Assembly: GCA_012295275.1 (NCBI GenBank)
Contig: CM022673.1
Span: forward strand, 23,479,081-23,543,080
Direction of reading: 5' to 3'
From: Chrysomallon squamiferum
Taxonomy: Eukaryota; Mollusca; Gastropoda; Neomphalida; Peltospiridae
Length of the DNA: 64,000 nucleotides
Part shown: positions 31,881 to 45,067 of the stretch, in pieces
Layout of the letters: each line of letters begins with the position of its first letter
Position numbering within the stretch: the first letter of the stretch is position 1
Made by a program: the position numbers and the translations under genes
Notes under the pieces: model-generated
Database searches by the model: none
What the model was told of the DNA's origin: nothing
Seen by the model: the letters and a program-made list of their open reading frames with translations, nothing else

Positions 31881-32563
31881 TTTTAACAATTTGTTTCCTT
31901 GATTGCTATGTTGGCCGATCTTTTTGCTATGTTGGTACCTTTTGGTGTACCGACATACAGTGTAGCTCTTTATCATATCTAAAAAAATAACTAGTGGTGA
32001 AAAAATAGATAATTTTTCGAATACTTTATTTGTCATGTTACTCGTGAACTTTGGTACGGCTCTCTGAGATCATAGCTATGCACTTTGAATTGAGCTCGTG
32101 TGAAGTCAAGTGGATGTGATTTTTCAAGGCAGGGCAAAAAGTGTTAACGATTATTGAGATTATAACGAACAGAAAATCTTTTAAGTTTCATTTACATTAT
32201 AAAGTGAGTACCAAGTCAAAATTTAATACGTTATTTTTTTTATGGTTGTTGAATTAAATTAATTGGAAACATCTCTTTAAGTAACTTTGAAAAATAATAA
32301 ACACTATTAAACACAATGGGAAACAGTTTTTGGTACGAGTAAACCATATAATATAACGATCAACTTGAAACTGATTTTGAGACAATTTACAGGTTTCGTT
32401 AATAGAACAATTAATACTCAGAAGTCTAGCACCGTGTAAACACATACAGGCACACACAAGGAATACACTAATTATAACAGATTTGGGGCACAGTACTTAC
32501 TTTGTCAGGGGCACTGATACTCCACACTATATATATAAACAGACATGGGGGAACAGAGAGAGG

Positions 32564-32662
<99 letters not shown>

Positions 32663-32830
32663 GCATTCTAATTACAGTACTCCTGCTCTCTCACTCTCTC
32701 TGTTTCTGAATATCAGACGAAATGAGAGAATAAATGAATATTCTGAAAATACAATAAAGTGCAACAACTTGTATTCAGCATTTACGTGTGTAATACATTT
32801 TCGTTGATTAATTCAAGAAGTCAGTTTCTA
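31323..32830. repeat. Intergenic with GT and GA microsatellites
   Basis: (GT)n at 31343-31406 and 31821-31876, (GA)n at 32558-32659. A short inverted pair, TTCGGACCC (about 31732) and GGGTCCGAA (about 31769), flanks a T-run. Sequence after the GA tract (32695-32740) resembles that after the CT tracts at 5870 and 11950. No gene. Confidence 0.7.
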
Positions 32831-32918
32831 TTACAGTAATCATCATTATCAGAAAGAATCATTGTCGCCATTAACAGTGTTATTATCAATAATATCATCA
32901 TCGTTTTTTTTTTTTTTG

Positions 32919-33027
32919 TAACTGAAGTATTTTTCGTCAATGGAAATTGACTTGCACTGACAATACTGCATGAAAAATTGCGCAGTTACCGAAAATTGGA
33001 GCAATTCGTTTCTAACGGTTTGTGTAC
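32919..33027 (+). pseudogene. Broken exon 2 copy of the cystine-knot-like gene
   Basis: Matches exon 2 at 13136-13249 ('aactgaagtatttttcgtcaa', 'attgcgcagttaccgaaaattggag', 'ggtttgtgtac'), and the match extends into both flanking introns (32834-33050). It is dead. The acceptor AG has been lost to a T-run ending TGTAACTG. The frame VTEVFFVNGN is followed by a stop, and small deletions shift the rest. The donor has become GTAAAT. No counterparts of exons 1 or 3 were found in this copy. Confidence 0.85.
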
Positions 33028-33049
33028 GTAAATATTCGTAACGACATTA

Positions 33050-35040
33050 ACTGAAAGATACTACAGAGAATCAATAAATTACTAAATGAATAATTTACAC
33101 CTCGAGACTTTCGTTAACAGTTATAATGTATCAAAAATATAATTTACTGATAATTTTATAAGGAAATTCGCTGACACATCTCTGTGATTGGGCTACACTT
33201 TTCTATTTGCTGTTATTCCACAATCGAAAAAGAAAAATTCATTTACTGTCATACAGATAATTTACATCTTATTTACAATTAAGAGGTAAGATTATTTTTT
33301 CGAGGTGATTAATCTAACTAGATGCACATACCGTGTTTTAGTGGTTTGAACACATTTCTGTGCTTAGTCTAGTTTTTTAAAAGTCGAATTATCTGATACC
33401 AATAGTACAAAAGGTTATTTCAGAAAATAGTTATTCTTCAGACCACTAGAATGTACTTCTAAATTTAAAGTTTATTCAATCTGAAAATGGTAAAGAAAAC
33501 TGAAAGCTTAATCGTTTTTGATTAACAGACAAGGACTGTGTTGTTTAATAATTAATTCTTTATTAACTGACAAAGCTGTGTTAAATTAATAAATGAATAA
33601 TTAAGAAAATTAGGACATCATCACTCTGTGTCATTTTATAAGTTACAAAATTTAGATTTGATACCTAAAGATGAAGTCCAATTTTCAGTTAACAGTTATC
33701 TGTTGTTAAAAGCATTACTCATGGAAATAAAGGCATATATATAACTATATCTTTCTCTGAGTTTAAGAAAAAGAAAAGGTCTGAATTAGAAAAACAAATT
33801 TGTGAAGCATATTAATTTGAAAATCTTATTAATATAAAAATTTTAATTTAAAGAAAAAATTAAAATATCAAAATGTATTTTTCAATTAAAAAAATTTAAA
33901 ATAAATTATCTTTCTCAAATTTCAAAAAAAAAGTAATAAATTATCTTGAAATTTCAAAAGAAACGAAAAGCTTTTTTCCAAAATCAGGCAAAAAAGATGT
34001 TAAATTTAATAAAATGACTGATGAAGAAGTAGAAGAGCGAGAAGGGGAAATAAAATATTCAGAAATAGCATCATTTCTTAATAGATTAATGGCTTCTTAA
34101 TCGTGTTTAATGGCTTTACTGGAGAATTATTCTTGTTTCTTTTTCTTTTTTTAATTTTGATTTTGAAAAAAAAAAAACAAGGATACAATATTAAATTTTT
34201 GTTCAAGTTGATAATCAAGAGAAAAAAAATTTAAAAATAAAAAGAGGAAAAAATGAAATATTTTTAAAAACTGGGAAAGAAAGAAAAAATACTTTACAAT
34301 TAATAGATATGTAGATTTATTTTAAAACATATAATATGTGATCAGATGAGTCACATTTTCTTCACTGGTTATATTATTCAAATAATAATGTTTCACATCT
34401 CTCGATTCACAACATTCATATACAACTGTTCAAAAACTGCTGGATGTTTGTATCAGCAAATTTGTTTACACGAAACCCCATCATATTACGTTATCTTACA
34501 TTACGCACTTCAGAAAATACACGCTTTCCATTTTCTACTGAAATGAAGAGTAGAATACATTTTTATTTCAAAATCATTATTAAAAAAGCTATAACAACAA
34601 GGGAAAAAAGATAGAAATAAACTATTTGTATATAAACTATTTGTATATATGTAACATAGTTTAATGTGATGAAACACGTGCACAGTTCTGATGTTTGATC
34701 TTTCAAAAAATACTTAATTTTCTATATTTAAAGAAGAAATGAAAATCCGTAAAATTCAGCTTCTTTTTCATGGTACGCTCATTAGTGTAAGCTCCCAATT
34801 TGTTTTCTCTTCTGTGTAGATGTATTTAGATACTATATAATCTAATTTAACTTTTACTTGGCTTGATGATGCGAGCTAAAAGAATCAAAATTTTGTCATC
34901 CTTCAAGATAAGAAGGATTCGTTTATTTGATGATGTTCACAATAATTTCAATAAAATGAAAATGAATACGAGTGAAAAAAAAAAAAAAACTTGGGATATT
35001 CCTTTACATTCCAAAGCATTAAACACCAGGATCACTACAG
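33050..35040. other. AT-rich intergenic, no gene recognised
   Basis: Very A-rich from 33770 to 34340. A short frame at 34014-34100 reads MTDEEVEEREGEIKYSEIAS and is unusually acidic for this background, but has no upstream coding support. The frame at 34346-34546 is AT-rich and not recognised. Poly(A) at 34976-34990 precedes the telomeric repeat. Confidence 0.45.
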
Positions 35041-35041
35041 A

Positions 35042-36215
35042 GAACCCTAACCTTAACCCTAACCCAAACCCAAACCTAATCCTAAACCTAACCCTAACCC
35101 TAACCCTAACCCTGACCCAAACCCTAATCCTAACCTTAACCCAAACCTAATCCTAACCCTAACCCTAAAACTAACTATAAAGCCTAACACTATCCAGAAC
35201 CAGAACCCTAATACTAAATCTAACCCCTAACCTTAAACCTAAACCTAACCAACCCTAACCCTAACCCTAATTCTAAACCAAGTCTCTAACCCTATCCATG
35301 ACTAAGCCTAACCTGAGTAATCCTAAGCCTAACCGTAACCTAACCTAACCCAAACCTAATCCTAACCCTAACCTTAACCCAAACATTAACCCTAAAGCCT
35401 AACCCTAACCCTAACCCTAACCCTAACCCTAACCCTAACCCTAACCCTAACCCTAACCCTAACCTTAACCCTAACCCAAACCCAAACCTAATCCTAACCA
35501 TAACCATAACCCTAACCCTAACCCTAACCCTAACACTGACCCAAACCCTAATCCTAGCCTTAACCCTAACCTAATCCTAACCCTAACTCTAAAACTAACC
35601 CTAAAGCCTAACACTATCCAGAACCAGAACCCTATTACTAATTCTAACCCTAAATCTAACCCTAACCTTAAACCTAAACCTAACCAATCCTAACCCTAAC
35701 CCTAATTCTAAACCAAGTCTCTAACCCTATCCATGACTAACCCTAACCCTGAGTAATCCTAAGCCTAACCTAAACCTAACCGAAACCTAAAGCCTAAACC
35801 TTAACCATAACCATAACACTAACCATAACCGTAACTCTAACCCTAAACCTAAACCCTAAATCCTAAACCCTAACGCTAACCCTAACTCTAACACCAAAAT
35901 CCTAAACCCTAACGCTAACCCTAACTCTAACCCTAACCCTAACTCTAACCATAAATCCTAACCCTAACCTAACCTATAAACCCTAACCTATAAACCCCAA
36001 CCCCTAATAACACTGCCCCACACCTAACCCTAAGACTAACCCTAACCCTAACCTTAAACCCTAACCCTAACTCTAACCTCAAACATAAACCCAACCAACC
36101 CTAAACCTAACCTAAACCCTGAACCTGACCCTGACTCTAAACCCTCACCTTCACCCCCACCCTAACCCTAACCATAGCCCTAATCCCAACCCTAACACGA
36201 ACCCAAACCCTAACT
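35042..36215. repeat. Interstitial telomeric repeat (CCCTAA)n, main block
   Basis: About 1.17 kb of CCCTAA units (TTAGGG on the minus strand). The purest run is at about 35395-35470; the rest is degenerate (CCTAAA, CCCAAA, CCATAA, CTCTAA). A segment containing 'cactatccagaaccagaacc' and 'ctatccatgacta' occurs near 35165-35335 and again near 35590-35770, a higher-order duplication of about 430 bp. The telomeric motif is that of most animals, including molluscs. Confidence 0.95.
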
Positions 36216-36589
36216 CTAAAGTTAGTTTCTATCCTATTGGGTGTGCCCCATGAAATTCTAGGATCTAGTTAGATATTTGTGATGATAATAAATTGATTAT
36301 GTTAACAGCGGAAAGATATCTAGTAAGAAATAGCCGGTTGCCCGGAGAAGATTTTATACACGTTGTAAAATCGTTCGAAACTCGTTCGACACGAGTTTTG
36401 GCTGATGAGCAAGCGTGGCTTACCAGTGACAGTATGAGTGATAGGGTGTCCAAGTGTAATAAATAGCCAAAGTTTTCTTGTAACACATATTCCTATCACT
36501 GTCACAGTCACTACCCATCTAAAACTTTAATATTATATTTGTTAAAAGCAACGATTGATAAAAGTTTTCCCTCACTGCACAATGCACAT

Positions 36590-36681
36590 CAATAAAAATA
36601 TAGCCTTTGTATAGTTTTTTGACATTTAACAGTCCATTGCTTTATATTTCATATTACAATATTTTTGAAGAAATTGCCAAG
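36590..36681 (-). repeat. Inverted copy of the window's first 92 bases
   Basis: On the minus strand it encodes the same WQFLQKYCNMKYKAMDC-stop as bases 3-56, and then matches beyond the stop ('aaaaaact.tacaaaggctat'). Upstream on the minus strand the frame continues as CADEKYEPDVS before entering the minisatellite. Function unknown. Confidence 0.8.
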
Positions 36682-36732
36682 ACACATCAGGCTCATACTT
36701 CTCATCAGCACAAAATAGATGATGAATAAAGG

Positions 36733-37034
36733 TATACTCACACAAAGGCGATAACTCTAAATATGTCAGTGAACATCTCTCACACAAGTACGGTAACTCT
36801 AAATATATCAGTGAACATCTCTCACACAAGGGTGGTAACTCTTAATATATCAATGAACATCTCTCACAAGGGGAGTAACTCTAAATATACCAGTGAACAC
36901 CTCTCACACAGGGGTGGTAACTCTAAATATATCGGTGAACACCCGTCAAACAAGGGCGGTAACTCTAAATATATCAAAGAACAGCTCTCACACAAAGGCG
37001 GTAACTCTAAATATATCAGTGAACATCTCTCACA
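36733..37034. repeat. 42-bp minisatellite, about 7 copies, open on both strands
   Basis: The unit is roughly GGTAACTCTAAATATATCAG followed by TGAACATCTCTCACACAAGG, 42 bp. Because 42 is a multiple of three, frames stay open on both strands. Plus gives repeats like NISVNISHT; minus gives CERCSLIYLELPPL. Neither 14-residue repeat matches a domain I know. Confidence 0.85.
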
Positions 37035-37275
37035 GAAGAAAAACGATAAAGATTCCAGACAAGAACCATTTATACGCGAAATGATGAAGAATCTGACATA
37101 GATGTAGATAATGAAGATAGACAACCTCGGCAACCGATTCGGCCGCAATATCCTTCTTAAGTTATTTCTGTATTTTTTTACATTTTGCATTATATTTCTT
37201 AGCATTTTGTGTGTAGTGTGCCCGCAATTTTTGTAAGGCTTCAAGTGTGTCCCTACTTGAAAAAGTTTGAGAACC

Positions 37276-37490
37276 ACTGCTCTAATCCTATCACTGACTA
37301 ACCCTAACTCTAGTCTCTAACCCTAACCCTAACCCTAATCGTAACCCTAACCCTAGCTCTAGCCCTAGCCCTAGCCCTAGCCCTCTAACCCTAACCCTGA
37401 CCCTAACCCTGACTAACCCTATCCCTATCCCTATTCCGTAATCCTATCTCGTAACCCTAACCCTAATGCTAACGCTAACCCTGACTGACT
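37276..37490. repeat. Interstitial telomeric repeat, second block
   Basis: About 200 bp of degenerate CCCTAA and CCCTAG units resuming after the insert, including a run of GCCCTA near 37355-37385. It fades into the GGTCACTACA-type repeats at 37490-37670. Confidence 0.9.
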
Positions 37491-40400
37491 GGACACTACA
37501 GTTGTTAACACAGTAACTTACTTATAATTGGTCACTACAACAGTGAACACATACCGTATTTCTGACTGGTCACAACAACTGTGAACTCATAACTTATTTG
37601 TAACTAGTCACTACAGAAACGAACAAAAATAACGTAATTTGTGACTGGTCACTACAGATGTTAAAGTAGAGAACTCATTTCTGACTGCTTTTTGAGGAAA
37701 ACATTTATTAAAAGAAAAACTATACAATAAAATGTTTTAATCTAGTTAATGATTTTTGTCCGATTTTTTATTCACCTATTCATTTTACATGTAGTGGTTG
37801 AAATTTTGGATGTGGTCTCAAGGACACTTTTATTTTACAATTTACAATATTTTGACTGGAATTAAATGATTTAATGAATACTTGCATTTCAGCGAATAAC
37901 CAAAACATATATATATAAATTATATATGGTTTATATATTTCATATATGGTTTATTATATGAAATATATAAACCAAGGCAAGCATATCACCTTGTGATGTA
38001 CTATAATATAGAGAGATAGGTAGAGAAAATGATAGGTAGATAGATAGCTAGATAGATGGTTAGATAGATGATAGACAGATTGATAGGCTAAGCAACCATC
38101 TACAGCAATTGTTGCTTCCATTATTGAAATATTTATTTGTTAAATATAACATTATTAAACAACTCTGCACATTTAATGCCACCAAATATAAGTTTTGACA
38201 TTTAATCAGAATGTCTTAAACTTAGTAGTAACTATTTAAATTATTAGTATATAACTATTGTATTTATTAGTATACAACTATTATACTTGTTAGTAAATTT
38301 ATAACTACTTAAATTATTAATATATAACTATATAAATTATTAGCATTCAACTATTTAAATTATTATTTTTTCAGTTATAAATGATTTACTATGAACTGTT
38401 CACAACCAAAGTCTCAGTCTTATACAGTGCAATCATCTAGTAAGTATAATGATTTTTCCCTGCTAAACACTGTAGTATGTGGATTTATTTCATACAGCAT
38501 CAATTTGATCCTCAGCCAATATGTTGGAGGCCTGGATGTTGATGTTATTACATCAGCCATAGTTCATGGACTAGCTTATACTGTAAACTGCATGGAGTTA
38601 ATTTATGTCTGTTAAAAAGAAATATAAAACAGTGTTTAAATTATAATGTAATTCATTTAACTGTTTATAATTTTTGTTAATTTGAAATGTTATTCTGTTT
38701 AAGCATTAAAAATACCAACAATTGATGATAACACTGTCATTAAAAAAATATGTGTGCATGTCTGTGTGTGTGCATCCACACCTGCTCACACCATTTGTTT
38801 CTTCATTCATTATTGTGTGGAGTTCTGAGAAACATCATTTGTTCATTCTTTCTCATATGATAAGTCAGACAGGGATTTCTTTAATGCACTCATCAGTCAA
38901 CTATAAACACTGGGATTTGTGAACTTTGAAAACATATTTGGGATTTCTTTAAGCGAATTGAATAGTTAACATTTTATTCGCGTGTTTTGAACAGAGCTTT
39001 AGTTTTTCTTTAATTTTCAGTTTGCAAAATAAAACATCTTAATCTCTATATAAATTGGTTTTTTTGTTTTGTTTTGAATTTATGAATTCCTGTTAACTGT
39101 TTAGTGGATTGGACCTTAACTTGATACCAGATTAACAACACCTGAAAACTGAATTGTTTATTATTTTGTGATGGGACAAAGTTTGATTACATTACATACA
39201 TTATACTTTTTCTTTTCTTTTAAGTTATTCAGTTTTTGTTGTTTTTTTGTGTTGCTTTTATATATATAATTATATGTGTATCTATATATTAAATATATAA
39301 TTTTACACATCTTTTTTGTTTGTGATGTGGTCTTGTGTATATATGTCATAAATGGTGTACATGTTTATTAGAGAGAGAGCAGAAAATACTAAGACTTTTG
39401 AGTTTACAATGTCAACAGTTTATGTCTGGATGGTTTAACATTCTACCATGTAATCACTGCTTCAGTTCAGTTCTGGATTGCAAACAGTTTAATGTCCTAC
39501 TTGCTAATATTACTTTCATCTGGTATCTGGGTGACAAAACAGTTATGACATTTTGTTTCTGTATTATAAAACTTTGTTGTCATTATGTAATCAGTGGTAA
39601 CAGTAAACTGCAGCTTTAGTGTAACTAACTCTGAAGTATTATTCAAACTTCGTTAAGAAACCAACAATATTAACTGGGGTGTTTCTTATTCACATAAAAG
39701 TCATACATATATATAATAATACTGATGATTGAAGAGTAATCTTACTAATGATATTTATGTGATGTCTAACACTCTTTTCATTACAACAATTTTCACATTA
39801 AACTCCATTTGTTTCAAGTAGAGCACATTTTATTAGCTGTTACAAGACATGAGAATAATTATAGTTAGTAGGACTGAATAATGAAAGAATGGACAAATTT
39901 TAATTCATACAGTAAAGATAAAGTGAAAACAACTGAATACACAAAAATATTAAAACATTATATTGTTTAAAAGTATACAGATGTTAGTTCAAATAATAAG
40001 GATAATCAGGAAAAACCAAAGAATGACTTTGCCACAAAATATAAATTTGAATTAAAAAGTGGTTTCCATAACATTATTTGAATTTATGCTAGATGAACTT
40101 GGAAGTACAGTTATAAGGGTACACAATATTGTTCTCAACAACACACATCAACTATTCCTCTTGACTGGCTATCACAGGTATCAACAGTTTGAACACTAAA
40201 CTGTTACTGGCTGCTAATGTCACTGGGATTACATTCTTAACAACCAATCTGTTGCAAAAAATAAATCTTGAATGAAATGCGAAATGTAGTTTAAATGTAA
40301 TGTAACAGAAAAGGAAAGTATTGTATAAACTTGACAAACATTAACTGTGTTTTTTTTTTTTATATGCCATTTTTCACTTAAAAACCAGTCTTGGGATAAA

Positions 40401-40699
40401 CCTGTTTGTGACAAAACATTTTGTATGTGTTACTAAATATATGTTAACCTTTATACCACTGTCATTTATAAGAAACTAAAAGTTTTCTCAGAAATATATA
40501 CTAATAATCATAATCTAAGGTGTCCATAGAATAAACAGGAAAACCTGGAAGATGTATTAGTAGCAGATCTATGTTAAATACTACAATAAACATTTGTTAA
40601 ATCCAGGATTTTCCAAATCACTGATTAAACAGGTGGGTTATTTTAGATTTGACTGAATCCATCAGTTTTACACACCATACACAGTACATTCCCCATTAC
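37490..40699. other. Intergenic between telomeric repeat and ABCB6-like gene
   Basis: Starts with a degenerate repeat (GTCACTACAACTGTGAACTCAT-like, 37490-37680). A perfect 19-bp-arm hairpin lies at 37928-37973. GATA-type repeats are at 38020-38080 and TTAAATTATTA repeats at 38215-38360. The frame at 38391-38615 is open but unrecognised. Part of 39-40.7 kb may be the ABCB6 3' untranslated region. No gene supported. Confidence 0.45.
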
Positions 40700-40705
40700 T
40701 TTATT
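40700..40705 (-). terminator. Candidate poly(A) signal of the ABCB6-like gene
   Basis: TTTATT on the plus strand reads AATAAA on the coding strand, about 100 bases after the stop codon. It is the nearest canonical hexamer. Given the AT content, chance occurrence is possible. Confidence 0.3.
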
Positions 40706-40804
40706 AAGTATCCAGTTCACTTAACACAGTGTCTGTATAATACTGTCACTATTTTCTAGTTTTGCTATTTTTTTTGTATTATTTTCTTCATTTTTCTGGT
40801 TCTG

Positions 40805-43800
40805 TTATGCTGTATTATTGTCATCATTTTCATCAGTTTCCAGTTTTGTTCTCTGCTGTCTCCACATGTCAGCATAGATTCCATCTTTTTCTATCAGCTC
40901 CTCATGTCTGAAACAAAAATAATCCAAATTGTATCCATGTGAATGGATTAAACTCTTTTATTTGAAATCAATATTAACTAATAAACAGAGTAAGACAGAA
41001 CATTTAGCATTAGGGCATTACCACTTTTCTACAGATATCATGCCATGGAGAAAATGGCAAGGTAACTGAAAGTTTCTAACAGAAAAAAATATTTTCTATT
41101 CCAAGAAGTCTTGTCGGAAACTATTTCCATTTTACAAATGATATGTCTGGTGATCTATAAAGATAATGCATGTATAATTCTCATTCCATATACAACATAA
41201 AGAAAGACTGTAACTTCATGCCAGGATGACAAAAGGTAACTTACGTTCCACGCTCAACAATCTGTCCCTCGGTAAGAACAAGAATCTGGTCTGCATTGAT
41301 GACAGTTGACAGTCGATGTGCTACTACGATTGTTGTTTTGTTTTCAGAAACTTTTGCCAGTGCAGACTGTATGTTTCGCTCTGTCTTTGTGTCCAGAGCT
41401 GACGTTGCCTGATTTTAATAATCATTTATCACAAGATATTAATATAATACATGATAAAATACTACAGAAAAAAAGAAAGAAAACAAAACAGTGAGACTAT
41501 TCTAGAGTCAAGTCATAAACACAAATTCTTTTCCAAACATTCATAAAGGCTACACAAAGTTGTTTTGTTTTGTTTTTTGGGGAGTTTTATTTAAGAATAC
41601 AATATAATTAATTTCCTTCAAATGTTTCTAACAATTCAAGATAAATAATTACAAATTTTAATGGCTGTAACCAACTTTGGAAAAATTATAAATAAATAAA
41701 GTTTGTTAAATCTAAACAGGTGAAAACTAATTATGAAGTTTTCAATGTGATTGTTTATTGAATCGTATCTAACCTCATCAAGAAGGACTATATCTGGAGC
41801 TTTCAGTATAGTTCTAGCTATGGCCACACGCTGTTTTTCACCACCACTCAGTTTTAGCCCTCTTTCACCAACCAGTGTCTCATAGCCTACAAAAGTAAAT
41901 ATCTATAGATATCAACTGTACAAGCATAACTATACAGAAGTGAGTATTTCTATACAAATAATAATAGATATTCTTCATTTAACTCAATGTAATCTTTTAT
42001 TTTTCAGCACCACATTTCAAATAATGATTAATGTTGTGGGTAATAGGTATTTATTTATAAATGCAGTGCTATCTGTCTTGTAGGGACATCTGTGAAGCCA
42101 AGCAAACATGTTGCTACACCACAGGTGTTCCATCATGATAGGGACAAAAAAATTACGTTTTTTTAACATGTTTATGATCTTTATTCACACTAGAATTCAC
42201 AACAAATATAAATCGTCTTGCCAAATGGGCTGAATTCACATGGTTTGACTGGCAAGTGTTTGTCATCTGAAGGTGATGGGCTCTTGTCATTTGAAAAAAA
42301 CAATACTCCCAAGCATGCACTCTGCAATGCAGGAAATGAGTGATGCCTTCTTTGAAAATGTAAAGCTGCCATATAACAATTATTTGTTTTGGAGAAAAAA
42401 AAAATCAGCGTGACTGTCCACTTTAGCAATGCTGTCTCTGTCTGCATTCAATAGGTGTCCACTTCCAACTGGGATTTGGGAAAGTTTCAGTGCTGTCTCT
42501 GTCTGCATTCAATAGGTGTCCACTGCCCTAAGAAATATATCCACTTTAAACCAACTGGGATTTGGGAAAGTTTCAGTGCTGTCTCTGTCTGCATTCAATA
42601 GGTGTCCACTGCCCTAAGAAATATATCCACTTTAAACCAACTGGGATTTGGGAAAGGTGCTGTGCATTGTTGGAAGCCATTGAGTATTCCTTTTAATGCC
42701 ATCCTATATGTTGCAGAGGTTGAAAATCAATGATTTACTTATTCTCATCAGTATTGTATTTAAAACAACCTTAACTATGTAATGAAAATTATAACTTAAT
42801 CTAAACACTTTCAAATTATAATGATCTTATAATAATATCCAGTCATTTCAAATGATGTATTATAACAAAACCACTGCTTATTTTATATGTGTAATAACAC
42901 ACTGATATGTTGAGTGTATTAATTGTGCAATATAATACAGAGATGTTGAGTGTATTATTTGTATAAGAAAACACTAATATGTATTATTTTTTTGTAATAT
43001 AATACTGAGATATTGAGTGTATTATTTGTATAAGAAAACACTTAGATGTGGAGTGTACTATTTGTATAATAAGAGTCAAATGTTGAGCGAATTATTTGTA
43101 AATCAAACTTCAGATAATGTATTAATGGTGTTAGTATTGTAAAAAATATTTTATGTTACACTAGAAAAAACCAATGCACACATTATTTACCTTTTGGAAA
43201 TGCAACAATTCTGTCATGTATGTCAGCTGATCTGGCTGCCTCCTCCACTGCATAGTCACTGGCAGTCACCTTCCCATACCTGATGTTGTACCTGAAAGAA
43301 ACATAACATTATTTGATATTGTATTTGATAGAAATGTATCATTATCTGATATTGTATCTGAATACAAATGTAACATTAACTGACATTGTATCTGTTCAGA
43401 AACATAACATCTGATACTGTATCTGATAGAAACATATCATTATCTGATAATGTATCTGAACAGAAATGTAACATTATTTGATATACCATATGTTAGAAAC
43501 TTAACATTACCTGATTTTATATCTGGCTAGACACATACCATTATCTGATGTTGTATCTGATAGAAATGTAACGTGATATTGTATCTGTTCAGAAAGATGT
43601 TATGTAATAATGTATCTGAATGAAAATATGTTACATGATATTATATCTGAATTAAAATGTAACATTTACAGATAATAATGAACAGTTAATGCTACTGTAA
43701 CTTAAATTTAATCTGGATGACACTGTTAAAAAGAACTGTAATGGATGCACTGTTAAAAAGAACTGTACCTGATGATAATGTTAAAGAGAACTTTAACTAA

Positions 43801-45026
43801 TGGCACTGTTAATGAACTTTACCTGATGTCACTGTTGAAAAGAACTGTATCCTGAGGAACAACTCCAATGTGTTCACGGAGAGACTGCTGTGTAACCTGA
43901 AAGCATATGGCACAATTAATACAAACATATAACATATAGCATACAATTAAAACAAACTGAAAGCATATGGCACACAATTAAAACAAACTCAAAACATACA
44001 GCATACAATTAAAACAAACTGAAAGCATATAGCACTGAATTAAAACAAATATATAACATTACAGCACACAATTAATATAAACTGAAAACATGTAGAACCT
44101 AATTAATATAAATGTAAAACATACAGCACACAATACAAATTGAAAGCATACAGCACATAATTAATACAAACTCAAAACATACATCACATAATTAATACAA
44201 TTTGTAAATATATAGCACACAGTGCAAATTGTTAACATATAACATATAATATAAATATTAAACAACATTTAGCACACTATCAATACAATTTATGCACCAT
44301 AACAGAAGAAACAGAACATTAAATAACATCACACAATATATTAACACACTATACAGCATATATCACAAAACTAACAGTCAAACACAGTATACAGTATATA
44401 TATAGTTTCACAAGTAACACTACACAGTATCACTCAACTAACATAGTAACACACAGTAAACAGCATATATCACATAATACGTTAACACATTGTACATAGA
44501 ACATACAACACAACATAGAAACACATTGTACACAGCATATATAACATGACACAGTAACACCATGCACACAGAACACATTATACACAGTATATATCATACA
44601 ACTAATACAGTAACACAATATATCTATATATATAATATATATATATATATATCACACAACACATTGTACACATTATATATCACACAACTAATACAGTAAC
44701 ACACTGTACACTATATCTCACAAACTAATATAGTAAAACACAGTGTATATCTCACAGTATATATGATACAACTGTACACAGATATATATAATACATACCA
44801 TTACTAACATAGTAAGACTGTACACAGCATATATCAGACAACTAACATAGCAAGACACTGTACACAGTATATATCACACAACTAACATTTTAACACACTA
44901 TACATAGTTCACATCACACAACTAATGGAGTAACACTGTACACAGTATAGATCACACAACTAACATAGTAACATTCACTATACACAGTATATATCACTTG
45001 ACTAGCATAGTAACACACCATACTCA

Positions 45027-45067
<41 letters not shown>

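Larger units (their letters stand above)
36216..37275. mobile_element. Foreign insert splitting the telomeric repeat, with hAT-like right end
   Basis: Non-telomeric DNA between two CCCTAA blocks. It ends GTTTGAGAACCACTG at about 37275, a hAT-type terminus, followed by CTCTAATC. The matching left terminus was not found; the left flank reads CTCTAAAG. The insert contains an inverted copy of bases 1-92 (36590-36681) and a 42-bp minisatellite. It may be a truncated hAT element or a composite. Confidence 0.45.

Noticed and set aside
34014-34100. Short acidic frame MTDEEVEEREGEIKYSEIAS
   Set aside because: Only 28 codons, no upstream exon, no recognised family, in A-rich sequence; kept as a note in the intergenic entry only.
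34863-35150. 95-residue frame ending in Asn-Pro and Leu-Thr repeats
   Set aside because: The second half is the telomeric repeat translated; the first half is not recognised.
36733-37034. CRISPR-like regular spacing
   Set aside because: Units are contiguous 42-bp repeats without unique spacers in a eukaryotic genome.
38391-38615. 74-residue frame with a hydrophobic middle
   Set aside because: No family recognised, no supporting splice sites, AT-rich background.
42190-42447. 85-residue minus-strand frame in an ABCB6 intron
   Set aside because: Lies within a dispersed repeat resembling 14660-14780 and overlaps the 86-bp array; no coding support.
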